Assembly: GCA_027013225.1 (NCBI GenBank)
Contig: JALUXU010000057.1
Coordinates: forward strand, 62,001 to 126,000
DNA length: 64,000 nucleotides
Source: Acidihalobacter sp.
GTDB lineage: Bacteria > Pseudomonadota > Gammaproteobacteria > DSM-5130 > Acidihalobacteraceae
Reading direction: 5' to 3'
The position numbers and the translations under genes are program-made. This document shows, one piece after another, positions 35,470-45,476 of this stretch. The notes under the pieces were generated by a model. It saw only the letters and a program-made list of their open reading frames with translations, made no database searches and was not told where the DNA came from. Each line of letters opens with the position of its first letter. The stretch's first letter is position 1.

Positions 35470-37356
35470 ATGAAGTGGTTCAAGCGGATTTTTCTGTCAT
35501 TGCTGGTACTGATCGTTTTACTGATCGGGGGCGTGGCCGCCTTCGTCGCCACCTTCAATCCCAACGCCTACAAGGGCCAGATCGAGGCGCTGGTCAAGGA
35601 AAAGACCGGACGGACATTGACGCTGGGCGGGAATATCAAGCTGGCTTTCTATCCTTGGCTCGGGCTGCGTATGAACGACGTTGGCCTAGGCAACCCACCC
35701 GGTTTTGGCAAGCAGCCCTTCGTCAAGGTGAAGCAACTCAGCTTGTATGTCGAGCTGCTGCCCTTGCTCAAGCGCCATGTGATCGTCAAACAAATAGATA
35801 TCCAAGGCTTGAATCTCGACCTCAAGACCAATGCGAATGGACAGAACAATTGGCAGGATCTTCTGGCGCATTCGGCGCGGGGATCAGCTATCAGGCATTC
35901 TCCAACCATAAAGAACGCTCAATCCAATCCGGCGGTCGCCGCGGCAGGCGCGCCGTTCGTCTTGTCGGTGGCGGGCATTGCAGTCAATGATGCCAGGATC
36001 AAATGGACCGACCTGCAAACCGGGTCGCAGTTCGTACTGGCGCCCGTGAATCTCAGTGTGGGTCGCATCGGCCAAGGTGAAGAATCACCATTGGCCTTGA
36101 GTTTCCAGGTGCAAAAGAGCCCTTCGTCCCTGACGGGCGACGGCAAGCTTACCGCCTTGCTGAGCGTCGATCTGGCCAAGAGACGCTATAGCATGCGCAA
36201 CCTGGTGTTCGATCTGAAAATCAAGGGAAGGCATTTGCCGCCTGGCGGTCTCAAGGCCGGCATCGCCGGAGATTTGTCGGTGGATGCGGCTGGCGCCGGG
36301 CAGGTCCGGTTCGCCCCGTTCAGTCTTGCCTTGGGTCACACTCAGATCGCTGGCTCGGCGACTCTCAGTAACCTTGCCAGTCCGCTTGTTCAGTTCAAGA
36401 TGCATTCGTCCGAGATCAATGTGGATCATGTTTTGACCTTGATGACTGCGGTGAATTCGAAGCCGGCGGGCACTCGGCCGGCGCCTGTTCCTGCTAGCGC
36501 CCCGCCTGCCGCGGGAAATACCCTGATTCGTTTGCCGGTGGCGCTGTTGCGAAAAATACGCATGAATGGAGACATAAGCATTGACCGGCTACTCATGCAG
36601 AAGCTCGAACTGAAGAGCGTTCAGGCGGTACTGACCTCGAGGCAAGGGCTCATGCAAATAAAGCCGGTGACAGCGAGCGTTTATGGTGGAAGCCTCAAGG
36701 GGAACGCCAGTCTCGATGTGCGGGGCGCCATTCCCCGGTATGCGCTGGACACGGCAGTGCAAGGAGTGCAATTTGGCGATCTGCTGAAGGATTACCTGGG
36801 CCACAGGTACATGACCGGATTGGCGGGCTTCGATGTCACATTGACGACTGCAGGCGATACCGTGGATGGATTGACGCATGGTTTGAACGGGCGTTTGGCT
36901 TGGGCGGTCAAACGCGGTTCTTTCCAGAATTCGCGCCTGGCTCAGCAGATTCAGGCGCTATTGGCGATTCTGCACAAGAATGCCGGTGCCTCCGCCCGCA
37001 AAGGAGTGGACTTCGCTTCACTGACGGGTACGGCCCGGGTAAATTCTGGAATCATCGATAATCGTGATTTGTTGCTTCAGGCGATACTTTTCAAGGCGAC
37101 CGGTGCCGGCACCATCGATTTGCCTGCGCGGAAAGTCGATTACGTCCTGCGTTTCGAGAAAATTCAGGGACGAGGGGCCATCATTCCACTCAAGATATAT
37201 GGACCTTTGGAGGCACCGAAATACAAGATCGAGCTGGCCGCCATGCTGCAAAACGAAGCCAAACAAAAGCTTCGCCAGGAATTGAACCAGCAGCGCCAAA
37301 AGCTGGAAAACAAGGTAAAAAACGAATTGATGAAAAAACTGAACAAGTGGTTTTGA
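35470..37356 (+). CDS. asmA: AsmA-family protein
   Basis: This 628-residue protein is anchored by one N-terminal helix (FLSLLVLIVLLIGGVAAFVA). The AsmA N-terminal domain follows (FNPNAYKGQIEALVKEKTGR, LTLGGNIKLAFYPWLGLRMN, IQGLNLDLKTNANGQNNWQDL), and the C-terminal AsmA domain carries beta-rich repeats. AsmA-like proteins form periplasmic grooves that are thought to carry phospholipids to the outer membrane. The last 50 residues are a Lys/Gln-rich helix (EAKQKLRQELNQQRQKLENK), longer than in E. coli. The gene order asmA-mutY-yggX is normal for gammaproteobacteria. Confidence 0.9.
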   Translation: MKWFKRIFLSLLVLIVLLIGGVAAFVATFNPNAYKGQIEALVKEKTGRTLTLGGNIKLAFYPWLGLRMNDVGLGNPPGFGKQPFVKVKQLSLYVELLPLLKRHVIVKQIDIQGLNLDLKTNANGQNNWQDLLAHSARGSAIRHSPTIKNAQSNPAVAAAGAPFVLSVAGIAVNDARIKWTDLQTGSQFVLAPVNLSVGRIGQGEESPLALSFQVQKSPSSLTGDGKLTALLSVDLAKRRYSMRNLVFDLKIKGRHLPPGGLKAGIAGDLSVDAAGAGQVRFAPFSLALGHTQIAGSATLSNLASPLVQFKMHSSEINVDHVLTLMTAVNSKPAGTRPAPVPASAPPAAGNTLIRLPVALLRKIRMNGDISIDRLLMQKLELKSVQAVLTSRQGLMQIKPVTASVYGGSLKGNASLDVRGAIPRYALDTAVQGVQFGDLLKDYLGHRYMTGLAGFDVTLTTAGDTVDGLTHGLNGRLAWAVKRGSFQNSRLAQQIQALLAILHKNAGASARKGVDFASLTGTARVNSGIIDNRDLLLQAILFKATGAGTIDLPARKVDYVLRFEKIQGRGAIIPLKIYGPLEAPKYKIELAAMLQNEAKQKLRQELNQQRQKLENKVKNELMKKLNKWF

Positions 37357-38456
37357 CTGCAGATCTGATAAAGCCTAAAGAAGAAGCGGCTGGCAGCGGG
37401 GCCAATGTTTCTTGTGCCTTGACTGAGCATGTCCTCCGCTGGTGGCGCAAGCATGGGCGCAAGGACCTTCCCTGGCAAAAGGATGTGACGCCCTATCGGG
37501 TGTGGGTTTCCGAAATCATGCTGCAGCAGACGCAGGTCGGCACGGTCATTCCCTATTTCGAGCGTTTCATGCAGCGCTTCCCGGACGTTGGGCATCTGGC
37601 CGCTGCGTCACTCGATGATGTTCTGCGCCTGTGGACTGGATTGGGCTATTACGCGCGCGCCCGGCACTTGCATCAAGCAGCGCAGAAAATCCTCGCAGAA
37701 TATGGCGGACAGATGCCTTCTTCCGTCCAGGAGCTGTGTGCTCTGCCGGGAATCGGGCGTTCCACCGCAGGGGCGATCCTGTCCCTTGCCTATAAACAGT
37801 CGCACGCCATTCTCGACGGCAATGTGAAGCGCGTCTTATGCCGTTATCACGGGATACGGGAATGGCCGGGGGCGGCCGCGACGGAACGCCACTTGTGGGC
37901 GCTGGCCGAAACCCATTTACCGGCCTCCGAAGAGGCCGCCGCCTATACGCAAGCGATGATGGATCTGGGCTCGCTGGTTTGCAGACGGACGAAACCTCTC
38001 TGCCAAAACTGCCCCTTGCGCTCCGCTTGCGCGGCCTACAGGGAAGGGCGGACGGACGAATGGCCCATGCCAAGGCCCCGTCGCTCCTTGCCGGAAAAAG
38101 AAATCTGGTTCATCGTGCTCAGGGATCACGCCGGGCGCGTACTGCTCGAACAGAGAGATCCGACGGGGGTTTGGGGAGGGTTGTGGAGTTTTCCAATGAT
38201 GGAATCGGCGCAGACGGCGGCCGCCTGGGTGGATCATGAGCTTGGGAAAACTGAAAACTACCGGCCGCTAGCTGAGATTCAGCACGTATTCAGCCATTTT
38301 CTCCTGCATATCCATCCATTGCTGATCGAATTGCAAACCCCATTGGTGACCGGGGTGAAAGATCAACCCCGGGTCTGGTATAAACCGGGGCAGCCATCGC
38401 CAGGTGGCTTGGCGGCACCCGTGGTCAGGTTGATCAGGGATCTCTCGAACGTTTAA
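37347..38456 (+). CDS. mutY: A/G-specific adenine glycosylase
   Basis: MutY removes adenine mispaired with 8-oxoguanine; mutM of the same repair pathway is 1.5 kb away. Motifs are SEIMLQQTQVGTVIPYFERF (catalytic Glu), the helix-hairpin-helix CALPGIGRSTAGAILS and ILDGNVKRVLCR (catalytic Asp). The iron-sulfur loop is CRRTKPLCQNCPLRSAC with C-x6-C-x2-C-x5-C spacing. A C-terminal NUDIX-like domain (LLEQRDPTGVWGGLWSFP) checks for 8-oxoguanine. The start is uncertain: GTG at 37347 or TTG at 37353, both overlapping the end of asmA, with no clear Shine-Dalgarno. 369 residues from 37347. Confidence 0.94.
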   Translation: MVLTADLIKPKEEAAGSGANVSCALTEHVLRWWRKHGRKDLPWQKDVTPYRVWVSEIMLQQTQVGTVIPYFERFMQRFPDVGHLAAASLDDVLRLWTGLGYYARARHLHQAAQKILAEYGGQMPSSVQELCALPGIGRSTAGAILSLAYKQSHAILDGNVKRVLCRYHGIREWPGAAATERHLWALAETHLPASEEAAAYTQAMMDLGSLVCRRTKPLCQNCPLRSACAAYREGRTDEWPMPRPRRSLPEKEIWFIVLRDHAGRVLLEQRDPTGVWGGLWSFPMMESAQTAAAWVDHELGKTENYRPLAEIQHVFSHFLLHIHPLLIELQTPLVTGVKDQPRVWYKPGQPSPGGLAAPVVRLIRDLSNV

Positions 38457-38480
38457 AAACAATCAACAGGAGTCACTCTC

Positions 38481-38759
38481 ATGCCCAGAATGGTGCAATG
38501 TGTTTATTTGAACAAGGAAGCCGAAGGACTGGACCGCCCGCCCTATCCGGGAGAACTCGGGAAACGGATCTGGCAAAATATTTCCAAGGAAGCATGGCAG
38601 CTTTGGCTGCGGCATCAAACCATGTTGATCAATGAATATCGGCTGAGCCCGATTGACCCGAAGGCGCGCAAATTTTTGGAGGAAGAAATGGAAAAATTCC
38701 TTTTCGGTGGAGAAGCCACCCAGCCCGAGGGGTATGTGGCTCCCAAACAGAATTCCTGA
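38481..38759 (+). CDS. yggX: YggX-type Fe(II)-trafficking / oxidative damage protection protein
   Basis: This 92-residue protein of the YggX family begins [20 protein letters not shown] and contains [19 protein letters not shown] and [19 protein letters not shown], with the single conserved Cys7. YggX protects iron-sulfur proteins and DNA from oxidation and is thought to hold labile iron. It follows mutY, an iron-sulfur enzyme, as in many gammaproteobacteria. AGGAG lies about ten bases ahead of the ATG. Confidence 0.95.
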   Translation: MPRMVQCVYLNKEAEGLDRPPYPGELGKRIWQNISKEAWQLWLRHQTMLINEYRLSPIDPKARKFLEEEMEKFLFGGEATQPEGYVAPKQNS

Positions 38760-38845
38760 TCACGAACAGAGCCGGTATGTGGCCGGTCGCTTCTCGGCGA
38801 ACGGAATTGTGGATGATTCGCGTCTGCCGGCTTATCAAGTTTAGG

Positions 38846-38897
38846 GGGATCTGCTGCGGCTTGAAGCTGGCTAGAAGCGCCGCCGCAGCAGGTGATC
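38846..38897. repeat. Inverted repeat between yggX and tRNA-Phe
   Basis: CTGCTGCGGC at 38851-38860 is repeated inverted as GCCGCAGCAG at 38882-38891, with 21 bases between. GGATC on the left and GATCC on the right extend the stem with a two-base bulge. No T-run follows, so it is not an ordinary terminator. It could be a processing hairpin or an RNA element. Confidence 0.5.
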
Positions 38898-38982
38898 CGA
38901 GAGCCAGTTTGCGTTCAATGCTCACATCAAGCGATCAGAGACTTGACGGAACGCTCGTGTCCCGGTTTAATTGCCGTTCTGA

Positions 38983-39664
<682 letters not shown>

Positions 39665-39690
39665 AATTTAACCTATTGAAAATTGTTTAG

Positions 39691-39948
<258 letters not shown>

Positions 39949-39962
39949 TCCGCGCCTTGAAA

Positions 39963-40778
39963 TCATCGCTGACAGCGGGGGCAGAAGTAGCTGCTGCGTT
40001 GGCCGATGAAGGCATGCTCGATCGGCGTTTTGCAGCGCGGACAATTTTCGCCCCGTCGCCCATACACTTGGAGTTCCATCTGGAAATAACCGGGTGTGCC
40101 GTCTTCTTTGAGAAAATCGCGTAAGCTCGTTCCCCCTTTGGCAATGGCATGGCGCAACACACTTCTGGACGCATCGGCCAGAGCCGCATAGCGCGCCTTG
40201 CTGATGCGCCCCGCCGCGCGCGCGGGATGAATTCCTGCCGCATGGAGCGCCTCGTTCGCATAGATGTTGCCTAGCCCTACCACAACTCGGCTGTTCATGA
40301 TGAAGGCCTTTACCGGCAAGCGCCGTTTGTGTGCGAGTTTATACAGATAGTCGCCAACGAAGCTGTCGCTGAAAGGTTCTGGTCCCAGTTTCGCGAGTAG
40401 GGGATGCCGCGCCGGGTCTTCATCTGTCCATAGCAGAGCGCCGAAGCGTCGGGGATCGCGCAATCGCAGCAGCATTTCGTTGGCCAGAACGATGTCTACA
40501 TGGTCGTGAGGTTTCGCTGGCGTATCATCAGGCAAAATGCGCAGGCTGCCGGACATGCCCAAATGCAAGATCGCAGTGCCGTTTCCGGTCTTCAGGAGCA
40601 GGTATTTCCCGCGGCGATTCACGGCCAGGATATGTTGCCCCGTGAGCGCGTCTTCGATGGCCTCGGGAATGTGCCAACGCAAACGGCGCTCGCGAACGAT
40701 CACTTGCGCGATGCGCTGCTCGAGCAGATGGGGTTCGATGCCCTTGCGAGTGGTCTCAACTTCGGGAAGTTCTGGCAT
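39963..40778 (-). CDS. mutM: Formamidopyrimidine-DNA glycosylase
   Basis: MutM removes 8-oxoguanine and cuts the abasic site. The mature protein must begin with Pro-Glu, and the ATG at 40778 gives MPELPEVETTRKGIEPHLL, so it is chosen over the earlier ATG at 40802. Other motifs are NRRGKYLLL (catalytic Lys), HLGMSGSLR, GLGNIYANEALHAAGIHP, KGGTSLRDFL, QVYGRRGENC and the C-terminal zinc finger CPRC...CPRC. 271 residues, normal length. Confidence 0.96.
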   Translation of the reverse strand: MPELPEVETTRKGIEPHLLEQRIAQVIVRERRLRWHIPEAIEDALTGQHILAVNRRGKYLLLKTGNGTAILHLGMSGSLRILPDDTPAKPHDHVDIVLANEMLLRLRDPRRFGALLWTDEDPARHPLLAKLGPEPFSDSFVGDYLYKLAHKRRLPVKAFIMNSRVVVGLGNIYANEALHAAGIHPARAAGRISKARYAALADASRSVLRHAIAKGGTSLRDFLKEDGTPGYFQMELQVYGRRGENCPRCKTPIEHAFIGQRSSYFCPRCQR

Positions 40779-40798
40779 CGGCTTCGCCCAAAAGGGGA

Positions 40799-41965
40799 TC
40801 AATCGTGGCCGAACAGGTCTCTACTGTAAACCTTGTCGATGACGTCGCGGATTTCGTCCGTGACGCGGTTGGCGACAATGATATCCGATTGCGCCTTGAA
40901 TTCATCGAGATCATTGATTACCGGCGATCGATAGAATTCCTTTTCATTGAGAACCGGCTCATAGACGATCACTGGAATACCTTTTGCCTTAATGCGTTTC
41001 ATGATGCCCTGAATGCTCGAAGCGCGGAAATTATCGGAGCCGGCTTTCATGATCAGGCGATAGATGCCCACCACGTCCGGATCGCGCCGCACGATTTCGT
41101 CGGCGATGAAATCCTTGCGGGTGGTGTTGGCATCGACGATGGCCTTGATCAGGTTCTGGGGCACTTTGTCGTAGTTTGCCAGCAGCTGCTTGGTGTCTTT
41201 GGGCAAGCAATAACCGCCATAACCGAACGAAGGATTGTTGTAATGCGAGCCGACCCGCGGATCGAGAGAGACACCTTCGATAATCTGGCGGCTGTCCAGA
41301 CCATGGCGGGCCGCGTATGTGTCAAGTTCATTGAAATAAGCCACGCGCATGGCGAGAAAGGTGTTGGCGAACAGTTTGATCGCCTCGGCTTCTGTCGAAT
41401 CGGTGAACAATACGGGGATATCTTTTTTCAGTGCTCCCTGCACGAGCAACTCGGCGAATCGTTGCGCGCGGGCGGACCGTTCGCCGACGACGATTCGGGA
41501 GGGATGAAGGTTATCGTGTAAAGCGCGTCCTTCGCGCAAGAATTCGGGCGAAAAGAAAATGTTGTCGTGGCCGAATTTGGAGCGAATCTGCTTGGTGTAT
41601 CCCACCGGCACTGTCGATTTGATGACCATGGTTGCGTGGGGATTGATGTGGATGACATCCCGTATCACGGCCTCCACGGAGGAAGTGTTGAAGCTGTTGG
41701 TTTCAGGATCGTAATCAGTGGGCGTGGCGACAACCACATATTCGGCCTCTGCATAGGCCTGTGCCGGATCGAGAGTTGCTTTGAGCGTTAGAGGTTTGTG
41801 CGCTAGATAGTCTTCGATTTCCGGGTCCGCGATGGGAGAAAGACGCGCATTCAGCATCTCGATTTTCTTCGCATCGATGTCCAGGGCGGTGACGGAATGA
41901 TGTTGAGCCAATAGCACGGCGATGGATAAGCCGACGTAGCCGGTACCTGCGATGGCGATGTTCAT
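40799..41965 (-). CDS. ugd: UDP-glucose 6-dehydrogenase
   Basis: Ugd oxidises UDP-glucose twice to UDP-glucuronate for polysaccharide or lipid A modification. The 388 residues equal the E. coli enzyme. Motifs are [19 protein letters not shown] (NAD site), [48 protein letters not shown] and the catalytic Cys in [14 protein letters not shown]. It is a stand-alone gene; mutM lies 20 bases downstream on the same strand. No glycosyltransferase locus is nearby. Confidence 0.95.
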   Translation of the reverse strand: MNIAIAGTGYVGLSIAVLLAQHHSVTALDIDAKKIEMLNARLSPIADPEIEDYLAHKPLTLKATLDPAQAYAEAEYVVVATPTDYDPETNSFNTSSVEAVIRDVIHINPHATMVIKSTVPVGYTKQIRSKFGHDNIFFSPEFLREGRALHDNLHPSRIVVGERSARAQRFAELLVQGALKKDIPVLFTDSTEAEAIKLFANTFLAMRVAYFNELDTYAARHGLDSRQIIEGVSLDPRVGSHYNNPSFGYGGYCLPKDTKQLLANYDKVPQNLIKAIVDANTTRKDFIADEIVRRDPDVVGIYRLIMKAGSDNFRASSIQGIMKRIKAKGIPVIVYEPVLNEKEFYRSPVINDLDEFKAQSDIIVANRVTDEIRDVIDKVYSRDLFGHD

Positions 41966-42009
41966 GTCAGGGTGTTAATCCTTTGTGTTTTAGCATCCGC
42001 TGGATGCGC

Positions 42010-42285
42010 TCAGTTCGTCACCGGGGTGGAGGACAAGGGTTGAGGCGGCGGCAGGGGTTGAGAGTAGTTGCCATCAGTGCCGGTTGATGCGCGTGTCTGG
42101 CTGTTTGCTGCTGCCTTGCCCGGATCACTTTTCGATTTGACGATAGGCGAGCGGAACGTGTAGCCGTGCTTGGCCAGTTCATAACCGGTGACGCCACCGA
42201 TGGCCGCACCCGCAACTACGGCGGCGCAGCCGCCCAATTGAGCAAGCAAGAAAAACCCGACAAGAACTCTGAATATGTTTTTCAT
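42010..42285 (-). CDS. Small lipoprotein with glycine-zipper-like segment, copy A
   Basis: This 91-residue protein has a lipoprotein signal peptide ending in the lipobox LGGC (Cys20). A short Gly/Ala repeat AAVVAGAAIGGVTGYELAKHGY follows, then a Ser/Pro/Gln-rich tail. The Gly-rich segment resembles glycine-zipper outer-membrane lipoproteins but is very short. It is a paralogue of the next gene upstream, from which it is 42 bases apart. Function unknown. Confidence 0.72.
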   Translation of the reverse strand: MKNIFRVLVGFFLLAQLGGCAAVVAGAAIGGVTGYELAKHGYTFRSPIVKSKSDPGKAAANSQTRASTGTDGNYSQPLPPPQPLSSTPVTN

Positions 42286-42327
42286 CGAGTGTCCTCCTGT
42301 GAGAGTGACGTTACAAATGAGTTGAGG

Positions 42328-42510
42328 TCATTGGGTCCGCGGGTTTGCAGGATCGGATTTCTTGGCGATCGGGGATTGCACGGTGTAGCCATGCTTGGCG
42401 GCTTCGTAGCCCGCAACGCCGCCTGCGGCGGCGCCAACGACCAGAGCCGCACATCCGCTCAATTGAGACGTCAAAGCGAATCCGAGCGCGATCCAAAGCG
42501 TTTTTTTCAT
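42328..42510 (-). CDS. Small lipoprotein with glycine-zipper-like segment, copy B
   Basis: This 60-residue protein has a signal peptide with lipobox LSGC (Cys20), then AALVVGAAAGGVAGYEAAKHGYTVQSP, nearly the same as copy A. The ATG at 42510 is chosen because it gives MKKTLWIALGFALTSQ, a good signal peptide; the frame is open upstream without one. The two genes look like a tandem duplication in which the tails diverged. Function unknown. Confidence 0.72.
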   Translation of the reverse strand: MKKTLWIALGFALTSQLSGCAALVVGAAAGGVAGYEAAKHGYTVQSPIAKKSDPANPRTQ

Positions 42511-42651
42511 TTGTGTCACCCTAAAGTCCAATGCGATGAAGCAGCGATTAAATCTCTGTGTCCTTGCCAACGCGCATCGAGAGGAATCCACCGCCCATGC
42601 TGATTTATGCGCAGTTTACCACCGCCAGAAGGTCGGCGAGCACAAAGCGGT

Positions 42652-43536
42652 TCAATCGGGCGAGGGCGCGCTTCGTTTCGACTCGGCGAAGACCCAGGCG
42701 ATCCGCAAGCCGGCGGTAAAGTCCTGTCGTGTCCTGACCAGCGGCGAGGCGGTGAAGGCCGCGTTTTGCAGTGAGGTGTAGCTGATATAGGCACCGAGGC
42801 GCAGCCGGCCCATGGCGCGCCCCGCGCCGAGATAGACTGCCGTGCCCGCGTAACCTGCGGGCGCTTGGTAAGCGGGCCGGTTGGCTCCCGCATACGCTTT
42901 GGCCACGCCATAATAATATTGATTGTAGCGATGATCGGCGAAGTTTGGCCCTGCGGCCATTGACAGGTTCCAGCCGCTATCTCGCCAGTTTTTTATCTTC
43001 AGCGTCAGATAAGGCGAAGCGACCCAGCCAATGGATCGGAAATGAATAGTTTGCGCGCTACGCACCGCCAGATGGAGATCGAGCTTTAGCCGCTGATCAG
43101 CGTAAAGATGGATTTTTATCTGCGGGCCGATCTGGAAGACAGGTTCGAGATTGGGCATGCCCGAGCGCGCCGGCGAATCATGGCTGTTGACGGGAGGGGC
43201 GGCGCTGGCGCTGACATCGAACTGAACGCGGGGGGTGCTGACAAATATTCCGCTTATGCCGGTGCGGGTGGTGCGTAGTTTGCGCCCGCGATAGACGATG
43301 TAAGGGTAGGGAAGCAGATAGCTCAGATAGGTTTTCGCGCCGGGATAGGCGGGGAGTGATACCAGGAAAAGGCCGGCTCCGAGTTCCCAAAGCGGCAGTT
43401 TTCCCGTGGCGCGTGCCGGTTGGGAAGGCGGGGCGAGGCTCATGGCGGCTATGATCAAGGCTGTGATGGCCAGGTGCCGACCGGCCGTCCTATGCGATCC
43501 ACTATTGGTCATTGTCGGCGGCCATGATCGGCTCAT
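42652..43536 (-). CDS. MipA/OmpV-family outer membrane protein
   Basis: This beta-barrel protein resembles MipA/OmpV: KLPLWELGAGLFLVSLPAYPG, then YLLPYPYIVYRGRKLRTTRTGISG, a middle LEPVFQIGPQIKIHLYAD, and a C-terminal strand ending GLRIAWVFAESK. The frame is open to 43680, but the ATG at 43536 overlaps the stop of the chorismatase gene (ATGA). It gives a signal peptide (ALIIAAMSLAPPSQPARA) after a slightly long N-terminus; an ATG at 43512 would give a more ordinary one. The family includes scaffolding proteins for peptidoglycan synthesis and outer-membrane pores. It ends a six-gene operon. Confidence 0.78.
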   Translation of the reverse strand: MSRSWPPTMTNSGSHRTAGRHLAITALIIAAMSLAPPSQPARATGKLPLWELGAGLFLVSLPAYPGAKTYLSYLLPYPYIVYRGRKLRTTRTGISGIFVSTPRVQFDVSASAAPPVNSHDSPARSGMPNLEPVFQIGPQIKIHLYADQRLKLDLHLAVRSAQTIHFRSIGWVASPYLTLKIKNWRDSGWNLSMAAGPNFADHRYNQYYYGVAKAYAGANRPAYQAPAGYAGTAVYLGAGRAMGRLRLGAYISYTSLQNAAFTASPLVRTRQDFTAGLRIAWVFAESKRSAPSPD

Positions 43537-44543
43537 CCGCTGTCCTTGGCGCGGCCTAGATACATCCCTTCTATTTCGAGCAGCAGGTCTTCGCGGCAAA
43601 CCGTCCCTTGCAGGAACAGACGCGCTGGTTTGGAGCCGGGAAAGCGGCTTTGCAGCGCGCTTTTTACTTGCGGCAGCCATTGCGGATGGCTGAGGTAAAT
43701 CTTGATGAGGTCGAGTTGGGCGAAGTGGCTGATCGGCAAGGCGTGGCGATGATGAGCAGTTGAGATCAATGCTTCTATGTTGGATAGCGTCTCTTCGAGC
43801 TGGGGAAGCGGTTCTCGATGACGGCTTTCGTGCCCTACGATGCTGGCGGTACCGGAGATATACAGGTGCTCGCTTTCCGGCCAGTGTTTGAACAAGGCGC
43901 GCGAAAAAGCCGGACTGCGGGGGCTGTAACGTGGCGGATAGTTGAATGCGCTGACCTGGCGGGGGTTTTCTATTTGGATTCCGGGCGATTTTGCGGCGAG
44001 AAAATAGAACTGAAAGGGGCCGGGGAATGAACCGAGGGCGCTGGCGGCCGGCAGCGACTGGGGCGGTATGGCGAGCGGCGCCAGCGTTTCATGGCGGCCG
44101 ACGCAAAAAGCCCGATAACGTTGCTCTGCGCCATCTGTTTCAAGAAGCCGGGGGAAGTAGTTCCATACCCTCAGAAGATGCGGATAGCCCGTTTTTTCCA
44201 GCAGGCGATACAGCCGCGCATAGGCGGCACGCGCATCATGGCGCATGTCATCGGCCGGCTGTTCCAGATAGGCGAAAAGCACATCCGGCGTGCGGGCGAC
44301 GTGAATGCCGTCGATCTGTTCATGCGTTACCGGCGAGGCGGCTTTCCAGTATTCGAGCTGTCTGGTTTCTTCCAGCTGGGGTAGCGCGAGCGTGAACTCG
44401 CAGGCATCGCCCGCCGGTCCGCGCGCCGATTCATCGAAGCCGATCAGTGCCAGGGTTTGGTTGTCGGCAAGCAATTCCTGCTTGTGGCGGGCATCGACGT
44501 ATGCGACGGTGAAAGGGCGGCTTGACGGTTTAATCGGGAGCAT
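43533..44543 (-). CDS. Chorismatase-like protein (FkbO/Hyg5/XanB2 type)
   Basis: This 336-residue protein matches the chorismatase family, which splits chorismate to pyruvate and hydroxy- or dihydroxybenzoates. Motifs are RVWNYFPRLLE near residue 126, YRAFCVGRHETL, LPAASALGSFPGPFQFYFLAAK, SAFNYPPRYSPRSPAFSRA, LYISGTASIVGHESRH and LETLSNIEALI-type helices near the C-terminus. The FkbO subfamily makes a dihydro-dihydroxybenzoate, Hyg5 makes 3-hydroxybenzoate, and XanB2 makes 3- and 4-hydroxybenzoate. Which product forms here cannot be read safely. It follows DUF4340 by 34 bases and overlaps the OmpV-like gene. It may supply 4-hydroxybenzoate for ubiquinone or a precursor for an envelope pigment. 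Confidence 0.78.
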   Translation of the reverse strand: MLPIKPSSRPFTVAYVDARHKQELLADNQTLALIGFDESARGPAGDACEFTLALPQLEETRQLEYWKAASPVTHEQIDGIHVARTPDVLFAYLEQPADDMRHDARAAYARLYRLLEKTGYPHLLRVWNYFPRLLETDGAEQRYRAFCVGRHETLAPLAIPPQSLPAASALGSFPGPFQFYFLAAKSPGIQIENPRQVSAFNYPPRYSPRSPAFSRALFKHWPESEHLYISGTASIVGHESRHREPLPQLEETLSNIEALISTAHHRHALPISHFAQLDLIKIYLSHPQWLPQVKSALQSRFPGSKPARLFLQGTVCREDLLLEIEGMYLGRAKDSG

Positions 44544-44577
44544 GAGGGTCGATCATTGCTTGGATCTGATTATTTTC

Positions 44578-45468
44578 TCATGAGCGTTCCGAAAAACCCA
44601 CCTTGCCCGCCGTTTCCGGCGCGGGGCGAAGGATTATCGCCGCGGTGATCCCCGGCGGCAGCCAGTAATCCGCGCTGAGTTGTGTATTTCGCAGAATCAA
44701 AGAAGGTTTGACCGCAACGATCTGGTAAAGCACCGTTCTGCCGTTGGCGAGCGTGATCCGGATCTCAGGCTTTTTCTTGCCCGTTGAGCGGGAGGCCGGG
44801 GTCACTCTCAGCGCCTTGGCCTGGCGCCAAAACGCCAGCCATTTATCGATGGCGGAAGGTGAGACTCGCCCGGAATGGCCCGCTGCTTCCCAGCGCCCCG
44901 AAGCCTTGCGTTGCAAACGGATGCCGGGTGTTTCAATGGCAACGATGCGGGCGCCAGGAGGCAACAAAGCGTGGCTAACCCAGGCCAGAGCGGGGCTGTG
45001 CGGAAGATCTGCGAGGCGATCAGGAATAAGATAGAGCTTGCCGGCGTAGAGAACGTAGCGACGCTGGATCAGGGAATTGATAGCCCCGAGCGTAATGGCC
45101 GTGCGTCCGTAAAGGATGACCGCCCGCGATGGTTGCAATCCGAATCGAGGCAGCGCCGATTTTTCAATGGCATAGGCGCGGTCGCTGCGCGCTTGTGGAA
45201 CGCTGAGCAAGGTTTTTATGAGCAATGGATTGGCTGGCGCGCGAAGCGGTTGGGTCAGCCGCCAATGGCCATGCTGGCGTTTGAATACCAGCGTGGGATG
45301 AGAAGGGCGCTCGATGCGGATGACTCTGACCGTATCCTCATGAATGGCGGGGGCGAGGACGACGCCAGGTGGAGCAGGCGCTTTGGGTTTCGGCATGAAA
45401 ATGAAAACGATCAGGCCGATGAGACAAAAAAGCAGAACCAGATTGAGCAACAGGCGGCGCTTGAGCAT
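44578..45468 (-). CDS. DUF4340-domain protein of Gld-type ABC system
   Basis: This 296-residue protein has one N-terminal membrane helix (LLLNLVLLFCLIGLIVFIFM) and a large outside domain: VRVIRIERPSHPTLVFKRQHGHWRLTQP, LPRFGLQPSRAVI and LADLPHSPALAW. This matches DUF4340, which is almost always next to GldG-like and ABC genes, as here. The ATG at 45468 follows the gldG-like stop by eight bases. Its role is unknown; it probably acts on the periplasmic side with the GldG-like protein. Confidence 0.8.
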   Translation of the reverse strand: MLKRRLLLNLVLLFCLIGLIVFIFMPKPKAPAPPGVVLAPAIHEDTVRVIRIERPSHPTLVFKRQHGHWRLTQPLRAPANPLLIKTLLSVPQARSDRAYAIEKSALPRFGLQPSRAVILYGRTAITLGAINSLIQRRYVLYAGKLYLIPDRLADLPHSPALAWVSHALLPPGARIVAIETPGIRLQRKASGRWEAAGHSGRVSPSAIDKWLAFWRQAKALRVTPASRSTGKKKPEIRITLANGRTVLYQIVAVKPSLILRNTQLSADYWLPPGITAAIILRPAPETAGKVGFSERS

Positions 45469-45476
45469 GGAGAACT

